Below are positions 54,191 to 64,000 of a DNA stretch of 64,000 nt, one piece after another; positions within the stretch are counted from its first letter, which is position 1; every line of letters starts with the position of its first letter. The notes below the pieces were generated by a model. The model ran no database searches, was not told where the DNA came from, and worked only from the letters and a program-made list of their open reading frames with translations. Source of the stretch: Symsagittifera roscoffensis (taxonomy: Eukaryota; Xenacoelomorpha; Acoela; Convolutidae). The stretch covers positions 31,376,252-31,440,251 of the forward strand of contig NC_087065.1 in the NCBI RefSeq assembly GCF_963678635.1. The letters are read 5' to 3'. The position numbers and the translations under genes are program-made.

Positions 54191-54860
54191 CACCTAAAAA
54201 GCACAACAATTTCAGCCATCTCGTCTCAGAAATCAACCAAAAAAATATTGTAAAGTTTTTCGCTTCCAATCCAAAATTTATTGAAAGTAGAATTCCAACC
54301 ATCCTCTGGTCTATTAGTACTATTATAACCATTATTACTAGAAACATTCATTTTAAATGTCTGGACAATATCTTACGTAGAAAATCACTACACTTTTGAA
54401 GAAAGACACGCATCTTTGTCAGAACCCTTAACAACCCCCCCCCCCCATTGTTATTAAACCCTAAATGAACCATATTACGGAAAAACATATAATATCTACC
54501 GCTCACTTCAACGAAACCTCAATAGAACAAGTTATAAGAAAACAAAACCAAAAAAGAACAAATACAATTGATAGAAAAATAAGTCAACCAAGTCGCAATA
54601 GAATCCTTAAAACACCAAGAGTTTAATACAGTATAAACACGGTATCCACAAAGACACTCAGGAACATAACAATCAGATACTATCACAACAAAACTTAGTA
54701 CTTAAACTTGATATATCTGTAAAATTTGACAATTTAGTACATCACCCGTTGCACTGTCACAACGAGAAACAACAGTTCAATCATTACCCCCTCCATATAC
54801 ATGCAAAGAATTATTTAAAAATACGATAGCTGAGAGGCTTTCTTTTTTTTTTTCAATACC
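54191..54860 (+). pseudogene. Membrane ORF and Pro/Ser-rich ORF remnant of element B
   Basis: A hydrophobic segment with a basic end (about 54290-54390) and then YTFEERHASLSEPL-like codons (about 54390-54430) match 29908-30290 of element A. A run of 12 C (54435-54446) follows. The rest is heavily broken. Confidence 0.6.
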
Positions 54861-56337
54861 ATTTCAGGATGTATGTTTTAAACTTTTCATCAATTAACTC
54901 CCTTATCCTCTTTGTACGCCCTTAACCAACAAATTATCAAAAACCCCTATCCCAAACAGAACCACAAGATCACCTAGTTACGCATTATGAAAGTTAATAT
55001 CATCAACAAAAAACATTATACAAATATGCAACTAACCAGGTCATACAAAGTTAATCTGAGCCACAGGAAGTTGAATCTACAACTGCAATCTTAACGCTTT
55101 ACTCCAAAACCCGCCCTACAACTCTAACAGGTTATAAAATCACAGCAAAATTCTCTGAAAAGCAAGTGAATTGTTCCCAAGTCTCAAATGGAAGCAAAAA
55201 CAGACTAGATTATGAATCAGTTTTTCCTGACCCTGAAGATGGTAAAAATAATTTCAAACGTCTAAAAAAGACAATGGTAGACAATTAGTTAAATTTCACG
55301 TTTTTCTAGCTTTCGCACAACGAGCTCAACTTGAACAACACCAAGTTCATATCCAACTAGATGAAAAATTTCGTTATCATGGTGCACACGGACGTTTAAT
55401 TTATGACATCCACGACGAAAACTGGATTCATCATATTGGAATAAATAACCCATCAAACTGTAAAGCAGGCACAAAAATCAGGATATCAACAAATAATGTT
55501 TTTCGATTAGAAAGTCTAACCAGAAAAAGTACAACTAATACCTGATTTGAAAGATGACACTATATTAAATCAGGGAAACCGCTTTCCTTGTAAAAACGAT
55601 CAAAGACATTGCAATCATAGTTTAGTTCCCTGAGAGACATGTATCCTATTCCAAGTTGCCAAACTTCACGCCAGAGTTACAATACTTCACATTAAAAAAC
55701 CTTATAGAATCCATACATTTTGATAAACTCAATTCCGATTGAAAGAGACCACACCCAAATCAAAATAAGAACCTACACGAAAAAGAAATTTAATTAGCTT
55801 GTTTTCAAAATTTCCCCTGAAACAGAAATAGCGTGCAAATACCCAAAATCACTTATTCGCACCCAACACTCAGATAAACTTGTTGACTGCAGAAAAGGTT
55901 TTGACATAAAAACAGCAAAAATGATAATTGACATTGCAGCCACAAACCAAAATAGAGAAGATGTAAAGTCCTAGTTCCCGCTAAGTTTTTACAAAAGCAA
56001 TGGAAACATTGGAGGAAAAACTCGCCCAGAAAAACGTGATATATCTCGACTACAAGAACTATCACTAGAGAATAACTCATTTTTTGGCGCAACTTACTAT
56101 GACATTTATCTCGATATGAAACTTGACTTCACAATTAGCTGATTTTTTAAAGTAATGTCACTGGAAACTCTACATCGTTTATGTGAATTAGAACGAACAC
56201 AAAAATTTCAACCTTATGTATTAGCTATAATTAAATACCATATGCAGGATACCTTATATCAGATAACAGCTCCAAATTCATTGATTATGATAGAAACAAT
56301 ATCTGGTATCACTAAGAAAATCTCTCAATCTATTGGC
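54861..56337 (+). pseudogene. Envelope-like gene remnant of element B
   Basis: Matches element A env from the N-terminus (about 54870) through the Cys-rich ectodomain to the start of the third frame (56155 onward: SLETLHRLCELERTQKF), in many shifted frames. Homology stops at 56337, where satellite sequence takes over without a gap. Confidence 0.78.
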
Positions 56338-57423
56338 CCTGAAACGCACGTTTATGCATGTCTCAGATGTTCATCCAGCAAATTTTGACCAGAAAAGCAA
56401 TTTATAAAATATTTGTTTTTTCTAATCAAAATATGGTGGGAAAGACCTCAGACATAAATGAACGTGCGTTTCAGGGCCTGAAACGCATGTTTATGCTTGT
56501 CTCAGGTCTTTTCGCGCCTTATTTTGATTAAAAAAACAATCAATTTATAAATTGGTTTTCTTATCAAACTATGATGAGGAAAGACCTGAGACATGCATAA
56601 ACGTGCGTTTCTGAGCCTGAAACGCACGTTTCTGCATGACTCAGGTCTTTCCCCTCTATACTTCGATATAATAAAAATATTTATGAAGTAATTGGTTTTT
56701 TTTTCAAAAACGGTGGGGACGACCTGATACATGCATAAATGTGCGTTTCAGGCCCCGAAACAGACGTTAATGCATGTCTCAGGTCTTCCCCCACCATAAT
56801 TTGATAAACAAACCAAAAACTTTATAATTTTTTTTAAAATCAAACTATGATGAGGAAAGACCTGAGACATGCATAAACGTGCGTTTCAGGCCCTGAAACG
56901 CACGTTTATGCATGTCTCAGGTCTTCCTCCATCATATTTTGATTTTAGAAAAAAAAACAATTTTTAAAGTAACTGGTTTTTTTTCTTCAAAAAATGATGG
57001 GGGAAGACCTGAGACATGCATAAACGTGCGTTTCTGAGCCTGAAATGCACGTTTCTGCATGTCTCAGGTCTTCCACCATCATATTTGGATAACAAAACCG
57101 ATTTGTAAAGTATTTGGTTTTTTGAACCATAATATGGTGGGGGAAGACCTGAGACATGCATAAACGTGCGTTTCGGGCCCTGAAACGCACGTTTACGCTT
57201 GTCGCAGGTCTTCCCCACCATAACTTGATAAAAAAACCAAATATTTTATAAGTTGTTTTTTTTTAATCGAAATATGATGGAGGAAGACCTGAGATATGCA
57301 TAAACGTGCGTTTCAGAGCCTGAAACGCACGTTTATGCATGTCTCAGGTCTTTACCCCCCATATTTTGATAAGAAAACCAATTACTTTATAAAGTGGTTT
57401 TTAAATCAAAATACGGTGCGGGA

Positions 57424-59540
57424 AGACCTGAGACCTACATAAACATGCGTTTCAGGGCCTGAAACGCACGTTTATGCATGTCTCAAGTGTTCTCCCCGAT
57501 ATTTTTGTCAGAAAAACCAATTATTTATAAATTGGTTTCTTATCAAAGTATGATGGATGAAGACCTGAGCCATGCATAAACGTGCGTTTCAGAGCCTGAA
57601 ACTCACGTTTATGCCTGTCTCAGGTCTTCTCCCACCATATTTTGAGAAGAAAACCAATTTTTTTATAAATTGTTTTTTTTTTAATCAATATATAGCGGTG
57701 GAAGACCTGAGACATGCATAAACGTGCGTTTCAGGGCCTGAAACTCACGTTTATGCATGTCTCAGGTCTTCCCCCACCATATTTTGATTTAAAAAAGCAT
57801 TTACCTTATAAATTGGTTTTTTTTTTCAAAATATGATGTGGGAAGACCTGAGACATGCATAAACGTGCGTTTCGCAGCCCGAAACGCACGTTTATGCAAG
57901 TCTCAAGTCTTCCCCCTTATTAATTTGATAAAAAAACCAAGTATTCTGTAAATTTTTTTTAAAATTCAAAATACGGCGGGGGAAGACCTGAAACATGCAT
58001 AAACACGTGTTTGGGAGCCTGAAAAGCACGTTTGTGAATGTCTCAAATCTTCCCCCACCATTCTTTGATAAAAAAAAACAATTTATAAAGTAGTTGGTTT
58101 TTTACCAAATTATGGTGGGGGAAGACCTGAGATAGGGATAAACGTGCGTTTGAGGCTCTGAAATGCACGTTTATGCATGTCTCAGGTCTTGCCTCATCAT
58201 AATTTGATAAAAAAACATATATATGTATTAATTTGTTTTTTTTTAAAATAAAAAAAACGGCGGGGGAACATCTGAGACATTCATAAACGTGCGTTTCAGG
58301 CACTGAAACGCACGTTTATGCATAAATCAGGTATTGCTCCGCCATGTTTTGATAAAAAAAAACCAATTTACCGATTAAATGTTTTTTTTTAAATCAAACT
58401 ATGGTGGGGTAAGATCTGAGACATGCATCAACTTGCGTTTGAGGTCCTGAAACGCATGTTTATTCATGTCTCAGGTCTTCCCCCACAATAAATTGATTTA
58501 AAAAACCAATTAATTTATAAAGTGTTTTTTTAAAATCAAAATATGATGGGGGGAGACCTGAGACCTACATAAACATGCGTTTCAGGGCCTGAAACGCACG
58601 TTTATGCATGTCTCAAGTGTTCTCCCCGATATTTTGATCAGAAAAACCAATTTTTTTATAAGTTGGTTTCTTATCAAAGTATGATGGATGAAGACCTGAG
58701 CCATGCATAAACGTGCGTTTCAGAGCCTGAAACTCACGTTTATGCATGTCTCAGGTCTTCCCCCACCATATTTTGATTTAAAAAAGCATTTACTTTATAT
58801 ATTGTTTTTTTTTCCAAAATATGATGTGGGAAGACCCGAGACATGCATAAACGTGCGTTTCGCAGCCCGAAACCCACGTTTATGCAAGTCTCAAGTCTTC
58901 CCCCATAATAATTTGATTAAAAAACCAATTATTCTCTAAATTTTTTTTAAAAATCAAAATACGGCGGGGGGAAGACCTGAAACATGCATAAACACGTGTT
59001 TGGGAGCCTGAAAGGCACGTTTGTGCATGTCTCAAATCTTTCCCCACCATTCTTTGATTAAAAAAAAACAATTTATAAAAGAGTTGTTTTTTTTTACCAA
59101 ATTATGGTGGGGGAAGACCTGAGATATGCATAAACGTGCAGTTCAGGCTCTGAAATGCACGTTTATGCATGTCTCAGGTCTTGCCTCATCATAATTTGAT
59201 AAAAAACATATACATGTATTAATTTGTTTTTTTTAATCAAAACATGGTGAGGGAACATCTGAGACATTCGTAAACGTGCCTTTCAGGCACTGAAACGCAC
59301 GTTTATGCATAAATCAGTTCTTCCTCCGCCATGTTTTGATAAAAAAAAACCAATTTACCGAGTAAATGTTTTTTTTATCAAACTATGGTGGTGTAAGATC
59401 TGAGACATGCATCAACTTGCGTTTGAGGGCCTGAAACGCATCTTTATTGATGTCTCAGGTCTTCCCCCACAATAAATTGATTAAAAAAACCAATTACTTT
59501 ATAAAGTGTTTTTTTTTAATCAAAATATGATGGGGAAGAC
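57424..59540. repeat. Higher-order repeat, period about 1130 bp
   Basis: The unusual monomer with AGACCTACATAAACATGCG occurs at 57431 and 58561, and the next (TGATGGATGA) at 57551 and 58682. Later markers (AAACACGTGTTTGGGAGCC, 58000 and 58990) have an offset of about 990, so the second unit lost one 140-bp monomer. Confidence 0.85.
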
Positions 59541-59939
59541 CTGAGACATGCATAAAACATGCGTTTCAGGACCTGAAACGCACGTTTATGCATGTCTCAG
59601 GACTTTCCATATCATATTTTGATTTAAAAAACCAATTTAATAAATATTGGTTTTTTAAATCAAAATATGGTGGGGAAGACCTGAGACATGCATAAAAATG
59701 CGTTTCAGGGCCTGAAACGCACGTTTATGGATGTCTCAGGTCTTCCCCCACCATTTTTTGACTAAAAAACCAAACACTTTTTAAGTTGGTTTTTTAATCA
59801 AAATATGGTAGTGGAAGACCTGAGACATGCATAAACGTGCGTTTCAGAGCCTGAAACGCACGTTTATGCATGTCTCAGGTCTTCTCCCACCCTTTTTCGA
59901 TTAAAAAACCAATCACTTTTTAAGTTGGTTTTTTAATCA

Positions 59940-60065
59940 AAATATGGTAGTGACATGCATAAACGTGCGTTTCAGGCTCTAAACGTGCGTTTCAGGCTCT
60001 AAACCTGAGACATGCATAAACGTGCGTTTCAGGCTCTAAAACATTTTTATATGCATGTCTCAGGT
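59940..60065. repeat. Irregular monomer with triplicated AAACGTGCGTTTCAGGCTCT
   Basis: At about 59958-60040 the half-dyad AAACGTGCGTTTCAGGCTCT appears three times in the same direction instead of once followed by its inverse. It breaks the palindromic order at this point only. Confidence 0.85.
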
Positions 60066-60663
60066 CTTAACCCATCATAAATCAATGAAAAATCATTTTA
60101 TAGATTTTTATTTTATCAAATTATGATAGGGGAAGACCTGAGACATGCATAAACGTGCGTTTCAGGGCCTGGAACTCACGTTTTTGCATGTCCCAGGTCT
60201 ACCCCCACCATATTTTGATAAAAAAAACATTTTATTTATAAATTAGTTTTTTTTAAATCAAAATATGATGTGGGAAGACCTGAGACATGCATAAACGTGA
60301 GTTTCGCAGCCTGAAACGCACGTTTATCCAAGTCTCAAATTTTCCCTCATAATAAATTGAAGAAAAAAATTATTCTAAAACTTGTTTTCTTTTTTAAAAT
60401 CAAAATACGGTGGGGGAAGACCTGGAACATGCATAAACACGCCTTTCAGGGCCTGAAACGCACGTTTGTGCATGTCTCAAATCTTCCCCTACCATTCTTT
60501 GATAAAAAAAAACAATTTATAAAGAAGTTGGTTTTTACCAAATTATGGTGGGGGAAGACCTGAGATATGACGTTTATGCATGTCTCAGGTCTTTCCTCAC
60601 CATAGTTTGATAATGCAACCATTTTATGAATTGATTGTTTTTTAATCAAAATATGGTGGGAAA

Positions 60664-63100
60664 AGACCTGAGACAAGCATAAACGTGCGTTTCAGGCCCT
60701 GAAACGCACGTTAATTCATGTCTGAGGTCTTCTCCACCCTATTTTGATTTAAAAAAAAAACAAGTATTTTATAAATTGCTTTTCTTATCAAAATTTGCTG
60801 GATGAACATCTGAGACAGCATAAACGTGCGTTTCAGGGCCTGAAACGCTGGTTTATGCATGTCTCAGGTCTTCCCCTGCCATATTTTGATTTGAAAAACC
60901 AATTAAATTATAAATTGGTTTTTTTAAACAAAATAAGATGGGCGCAGACCTGCGACATGCATAAACGTGCGTGTCAGGCCCTGAAACGCACGTTTATGCA
61001 TGTCTCAGGATTTTTCCATCATAATTTGATTAAAAAAACTATCTATAAAGCATTTGGTTTTTTCAATCAAAATAAGGTGGGGAAGACCTGAGAATGCATA
61101 AATGTGCGTTTCACTCCCTGAAACGCATGTTTTGCATGCCTCAGATCTTCCCCCAACATATTTTGATTAAACAAAAACATTTTATAAAATAATTGTTTTT
61201 TTTTCTAATCAGAATAAGGTGGGGTAAGACCTGATACATGCATAAACATGCGTTTCAGGGCCTGAAACGCATGTTTTTCCATGTCTCAGGTCTTCCTCCG
61301 CCAAATTTTGATAAAAAACAATACTTTATAAATGGTTCTTTTAAATTAAAATATGGTGGGGGAATATTTGAGACATGCACAAACGTGCGTTTCAGGCCCT
61401 GAAACGCACGTTAATTCATGTCTGAGGTCTTCTCCACCCTATTTTGATTTTAAAAAAAAACAAATATTTTATAAATTGCTTTTCTTATCAAAATTTGCTG
61501 GATGAACGTCTGAGACATGCATAAACGTGCGTTTCAGGGCCTGAAACGCTGGTTTATGCATGTCTCAGGTCTTCCCCTGTCATATTTTGATTATAAAAAC
61601 CAAATTACCGAGTAATTGTTTTTTTTTCATCAAAATATGGTGGGGTAAGACCTTAGACATGCATCAACTTGCGTTTCAGGGCCTGAAACGCATGTTAATT
61701 CATGTGTCAGGTCTTCCCCCACCATAATTTGATTTAAAAAACCAATTACATTATAAATTGATTTTTTAAATCAAAATATGATGGGTGAAGACCTGCAACA
61801 TGCATAAACGTGCGTGTCAGGCCCTGAAACGCACGTTTATGCATGTCTCAGGATTTTTCCATCATATTTTGATTAAAAAAACTATTTATAAAGCATTTGT
61901 TTTTTTCAATCAAAATATGGTGGGGAAGACCTGAGAATGCATAAATGTGCGTTTCACTCCCTGAAACGCGCGTTTTGCATGCCTCAGATCTTCCCCCAAC
62001 ATATTTTGATTAAACAAAAACAATTTATAAAGTAATAGTTTCTTTTCTAATCAAAATAAGGTGGGGTAAGACCTGATACATGCATAAACATGCGTTTCAG
62101 GGCCTGAAACGCATGTTTTTCCATGTCTCAGGTCTTCCTCCGCCAAATTTTGATAAAAAACAATACTTTATATATTGGTTTTTTTTAAATTAAAACATGG
62201 TGGGGGAAGATTTGAGACATGCACAAACGTGCGTTTCAGGCCCTGAAACGCACGTTAATTCATGTCTGAGGTCTTCTCCACCCTATTTTGATTTTAAAAA
62301 AAATAAATATTTTATAAATTGCTTTTCTATTCAAAATTTGCTGGATGAACATCTGAGACATGCATAAACGTGCGTTTCAGGGCCTGAAACGCTGGTTTAT
62401 GCATGTCTCAGGTCTTCCCCTGTCGTATTTTGATTATAAAAACCAAATTACCGAGTAATTGTTTTTTTTTCATCAAAATATGGTGGGGTAAGACATTAGA
62501 CATGCATCAATTTGCGTTTCAGGGCCTGAAACGCATGTTTATTCATGTCTCAGGTCTTCCCCCACCATAATTTGATTTAAAAAACCAATTACATTATAAA
62601 TTGATTTTTTAAATCAAAATATGATGGGCGAAGACCTGCGACAAGCATAAACGTGCGTGTCAGGCTCTGAAACGCACGTTTATGCATGTCTCAGGATTTT
62701 TCCATCATATTTTGATTAAAAAAACTATTTATAAAGCATTTGGTTTTTTCAATCAAAATATGGTAGGGAAGACCTGAGAATGCATAAATGTGCGTTTCAC
62801 TCCCTGAAACGCACGTTTTGCATGCCTCAGATCTTCCCCCAACATATTTTGATTAAGCAAAAACAATTTATAAAGTAATTGTTTTTTTTTCTAATCAAAA
62901 TAAGGTGGGGTAAGACCTGATACATGCATAAACATGCCTTTCAGGGCCTGAAACGCATGTTTTTCTATGTCTCAGGTCTTCCTCCGCCAAATTTTGATAA
63001 AAAACAATACTTTATAAATTGGTTTTTTAAATTAAAATATGGTGGGGGAAGATTTGAGACATGCATAAACGTGCGTTTCAGGCCCTGAAACGCACGTTTA
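60664..63100. repeat. Higher-order repeat, period about 843 bp (six monomers)
   Basis: The variant TTTCACTCCCTGAAACGC occurs at about 61111, 61954 and 62797, exactly 843 bp apart each time. GAAACGCTGGTTTATGC recurs in the same order with offsets of about 703 and 843. The first unit is therefore one monomer shorter. The following monomer variants keep their order. Confidence 0.88.
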
Positions 63101-64000
63101 TGTATGTCTCAGGAGTTTTCCATCATAATTTGATTTAAAAAAACCAAGTTATAAAGCTTTGCTTTTTTAAATCAAAATATGGTGGGGAAGACCTGAGACA
63201 TGCACAAATGTGCGTTTCACGCCCTGAAACGCACGTTTTGCATGTCTCAGATCTTCCTCCAACTTGTTTCGATTAAAAAAAAAAAAATTAATAAAGTAAT
63301 TGTTTTTCTTAATCAAACTAAGGTGGGGTAAGACCTGATACATGCATGAACAAGCGTTTCAGGGCGTGAAACGCACGTTTTATGCATGTCCCAGGTATTC
63401 CCCCACCCTGTTTTGATTAAAAAACCAATTACCATAAAAATTGTTTTTTTTTTATCAAGCTTTGGTGGGGGAAGACCTGAGACATGCATAAACGTGCGTT
63501 TCAGGCCCTGAAACACGCGTTTTTGCATGTCCCACATCTTCCCACACCATATTTTGATTTAAAAAAAAACAATTTGAAAAGTGATTGGTTTTTTATCAAA
63601 ATATGTTGGGGGAAGACCTGAGACATGCATAAACATGCGTTTCAGGGCCTGGAACTCACGTTTATGCATGTCTCAGGTCTTCCCCCACCATATTTTGATT
63701 TAAAAAAAATTTTCTTTTCAAATTAGTTTTTTTATCAAAAAATGATGTGGGAAGACCTGGAACATGCATAAACACGCGTTTCAGGGCCTGAAACGCACGT
63801 TTGTGCTTGTCTCAAATCTTGCCCCACCATTCTTTGATTAAAAAAAAAATCTATAAAGAAGTTGGTTTTTTAAAAAACTATGGTGGGGGAAGACCTGAGA
63901 TATGCATAAACGTGCGTTTCAGGGCCTGAAACGCACGTTTATGCATGTCTCAGGTCTTTCGCAACCATATTATGATAGAAAAAACAATTTATAAAATAAT

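Larger units (their letters stand above)
45951..56337 (+). mobile_element. Element B: diverged, rearranged relative of element A
   Basis: Colinear over much of its length with the internal part of element A (20100 to about 32750), but strongly diverged and full of stops. The 5' LTR, if present, lies in or before the gap; the 3' part beyond the middle of env is replaced by satellite. The zinc-knuckle and protease part is missing, and the RT, RNase H and integrase pieces are out of order with three segment duplications. Confidence 0.85.
56336..64000. repeat. Satellite array of about 140-bp double-dyad monomers
   Basis: Roughly 55 monomers of 138-142 bp. Each has one long dyad whose half starts GAAGACCTGAGACATGCATA and runs through AACGTGCGTTTCAGGG to a centre, then its inverted copy ending CAGGTCTTC. 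A second dyad follows: CCCCACCATATTTTGATT, A-run, CCAATTTATAAATTGG, T-run, AATCAAAATATGGTGGGG. Because both parts are palindromic the two strands read almost alike. ORFs inside (for example 56964-57221 minus) are chance products. The array runs off the end of the window. Confidence 0.96.

Noticed and set aside
56336-64000. Many ORFs with recurring GLKRTFMHVSGLPPP-like peptides in the last 7.6 kb
   Set aside because: They are translations of the palindromic satellite; the same peptides appear on both strands and change frame with every monomer-length difference.
56336-64000. Possible CRISPR array (regular spaced palindromic repeats)
   Set aside because: Spacers are not unique: the intervening AT-rich part is itself a conserved dyad, unit length is about 140 bp, and the context is eukaryotic.

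Overview
This window is repeat-rich, AT-rich eukaryotic DNA, most likely from an invertebrate animal. The evidence is the mix of element types: LINE (non-LTR) fragments, a BEL/Pao element, a Polinton/Maverick DNA polymerase relic, a very large gypsy-type LTR element with an envelope-like gene, and a satellite array. No bacterial operon, rRNA or CRISPR is visible. I could not identify the species, and I see no convincing complete host gene; one short ORF at 40183-40491 (minus) is the only weak host-exon candidate.

Layout. 653-3630 (minus): a decayed LINE with a coiled-coil ORF1 and an ORF2 whose reverse-transcriptase motif reads YAED instead of YADD. 4.9-7.6 kb: non-coding DNA carrying a recurring ACCCCTCCGGATTG motif, tandem at 4941-5160. 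8.19-15.4 kb: three copies of a long non-coding repeat; one copy is split by a 938-bp element with 12-bp perfect terminal inverted repeats, and tRNA-like modules sit in the group. 15.4-18.5 kb (minus): a BEL/Pao relic (gag, duplicated zinc-knuckle block, aspartyl protease, partial RT). 19171-37675: 'element A', bounded by two 410-bp LTRs that differ at only three positions and flanked by the 4-bp duplication AATT. 37.7-42.4 kb: non-coding DNA, a second LINE fragment, a 54-bp-arm foldback. 42.4-45.7 kb (minus): a broken Polinton-type protein-primed DNA polymerase B. 45751-45950: 200 N. 45951-56337: 'element B', an older, internally scrambled relative of element A. 56336-64000: satellite of about 140-bp monomers made of two dyads, with higher-order repeats of about 1130 and 843 bp. 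The satellite begins inside the envelope-like gene of element B.

Element A is the main interest. At 18.5 kb it is far longer than a usual gypsy-type element (roughly 5-9 kb). It carries gag (capsid and CCHC knuckle), protease (DSGA), RT (YLDD), RNase H and integrase (D,D35E), followed by a module not typical of the family: a 46-residue single-span membrane ORF, a Pro/Ser-rich ORF preceded by a good splice acceptor, an envelope-like glycoprotein of about 870 codons, and another reading-frame region of about 600 codons (33852-35658) that I do not recognise. Element B keeps diverged versions of the Pro/Ser-rich and envelope regions, so these belong to the family rather than to one copy. The pol, gag and env frames of A carry several stops, frameshifts and a 149-bp tandem duplication although its LTRs are nearly identical; this mismatch suggests either trans-mobilisation or sequence/assembly error.
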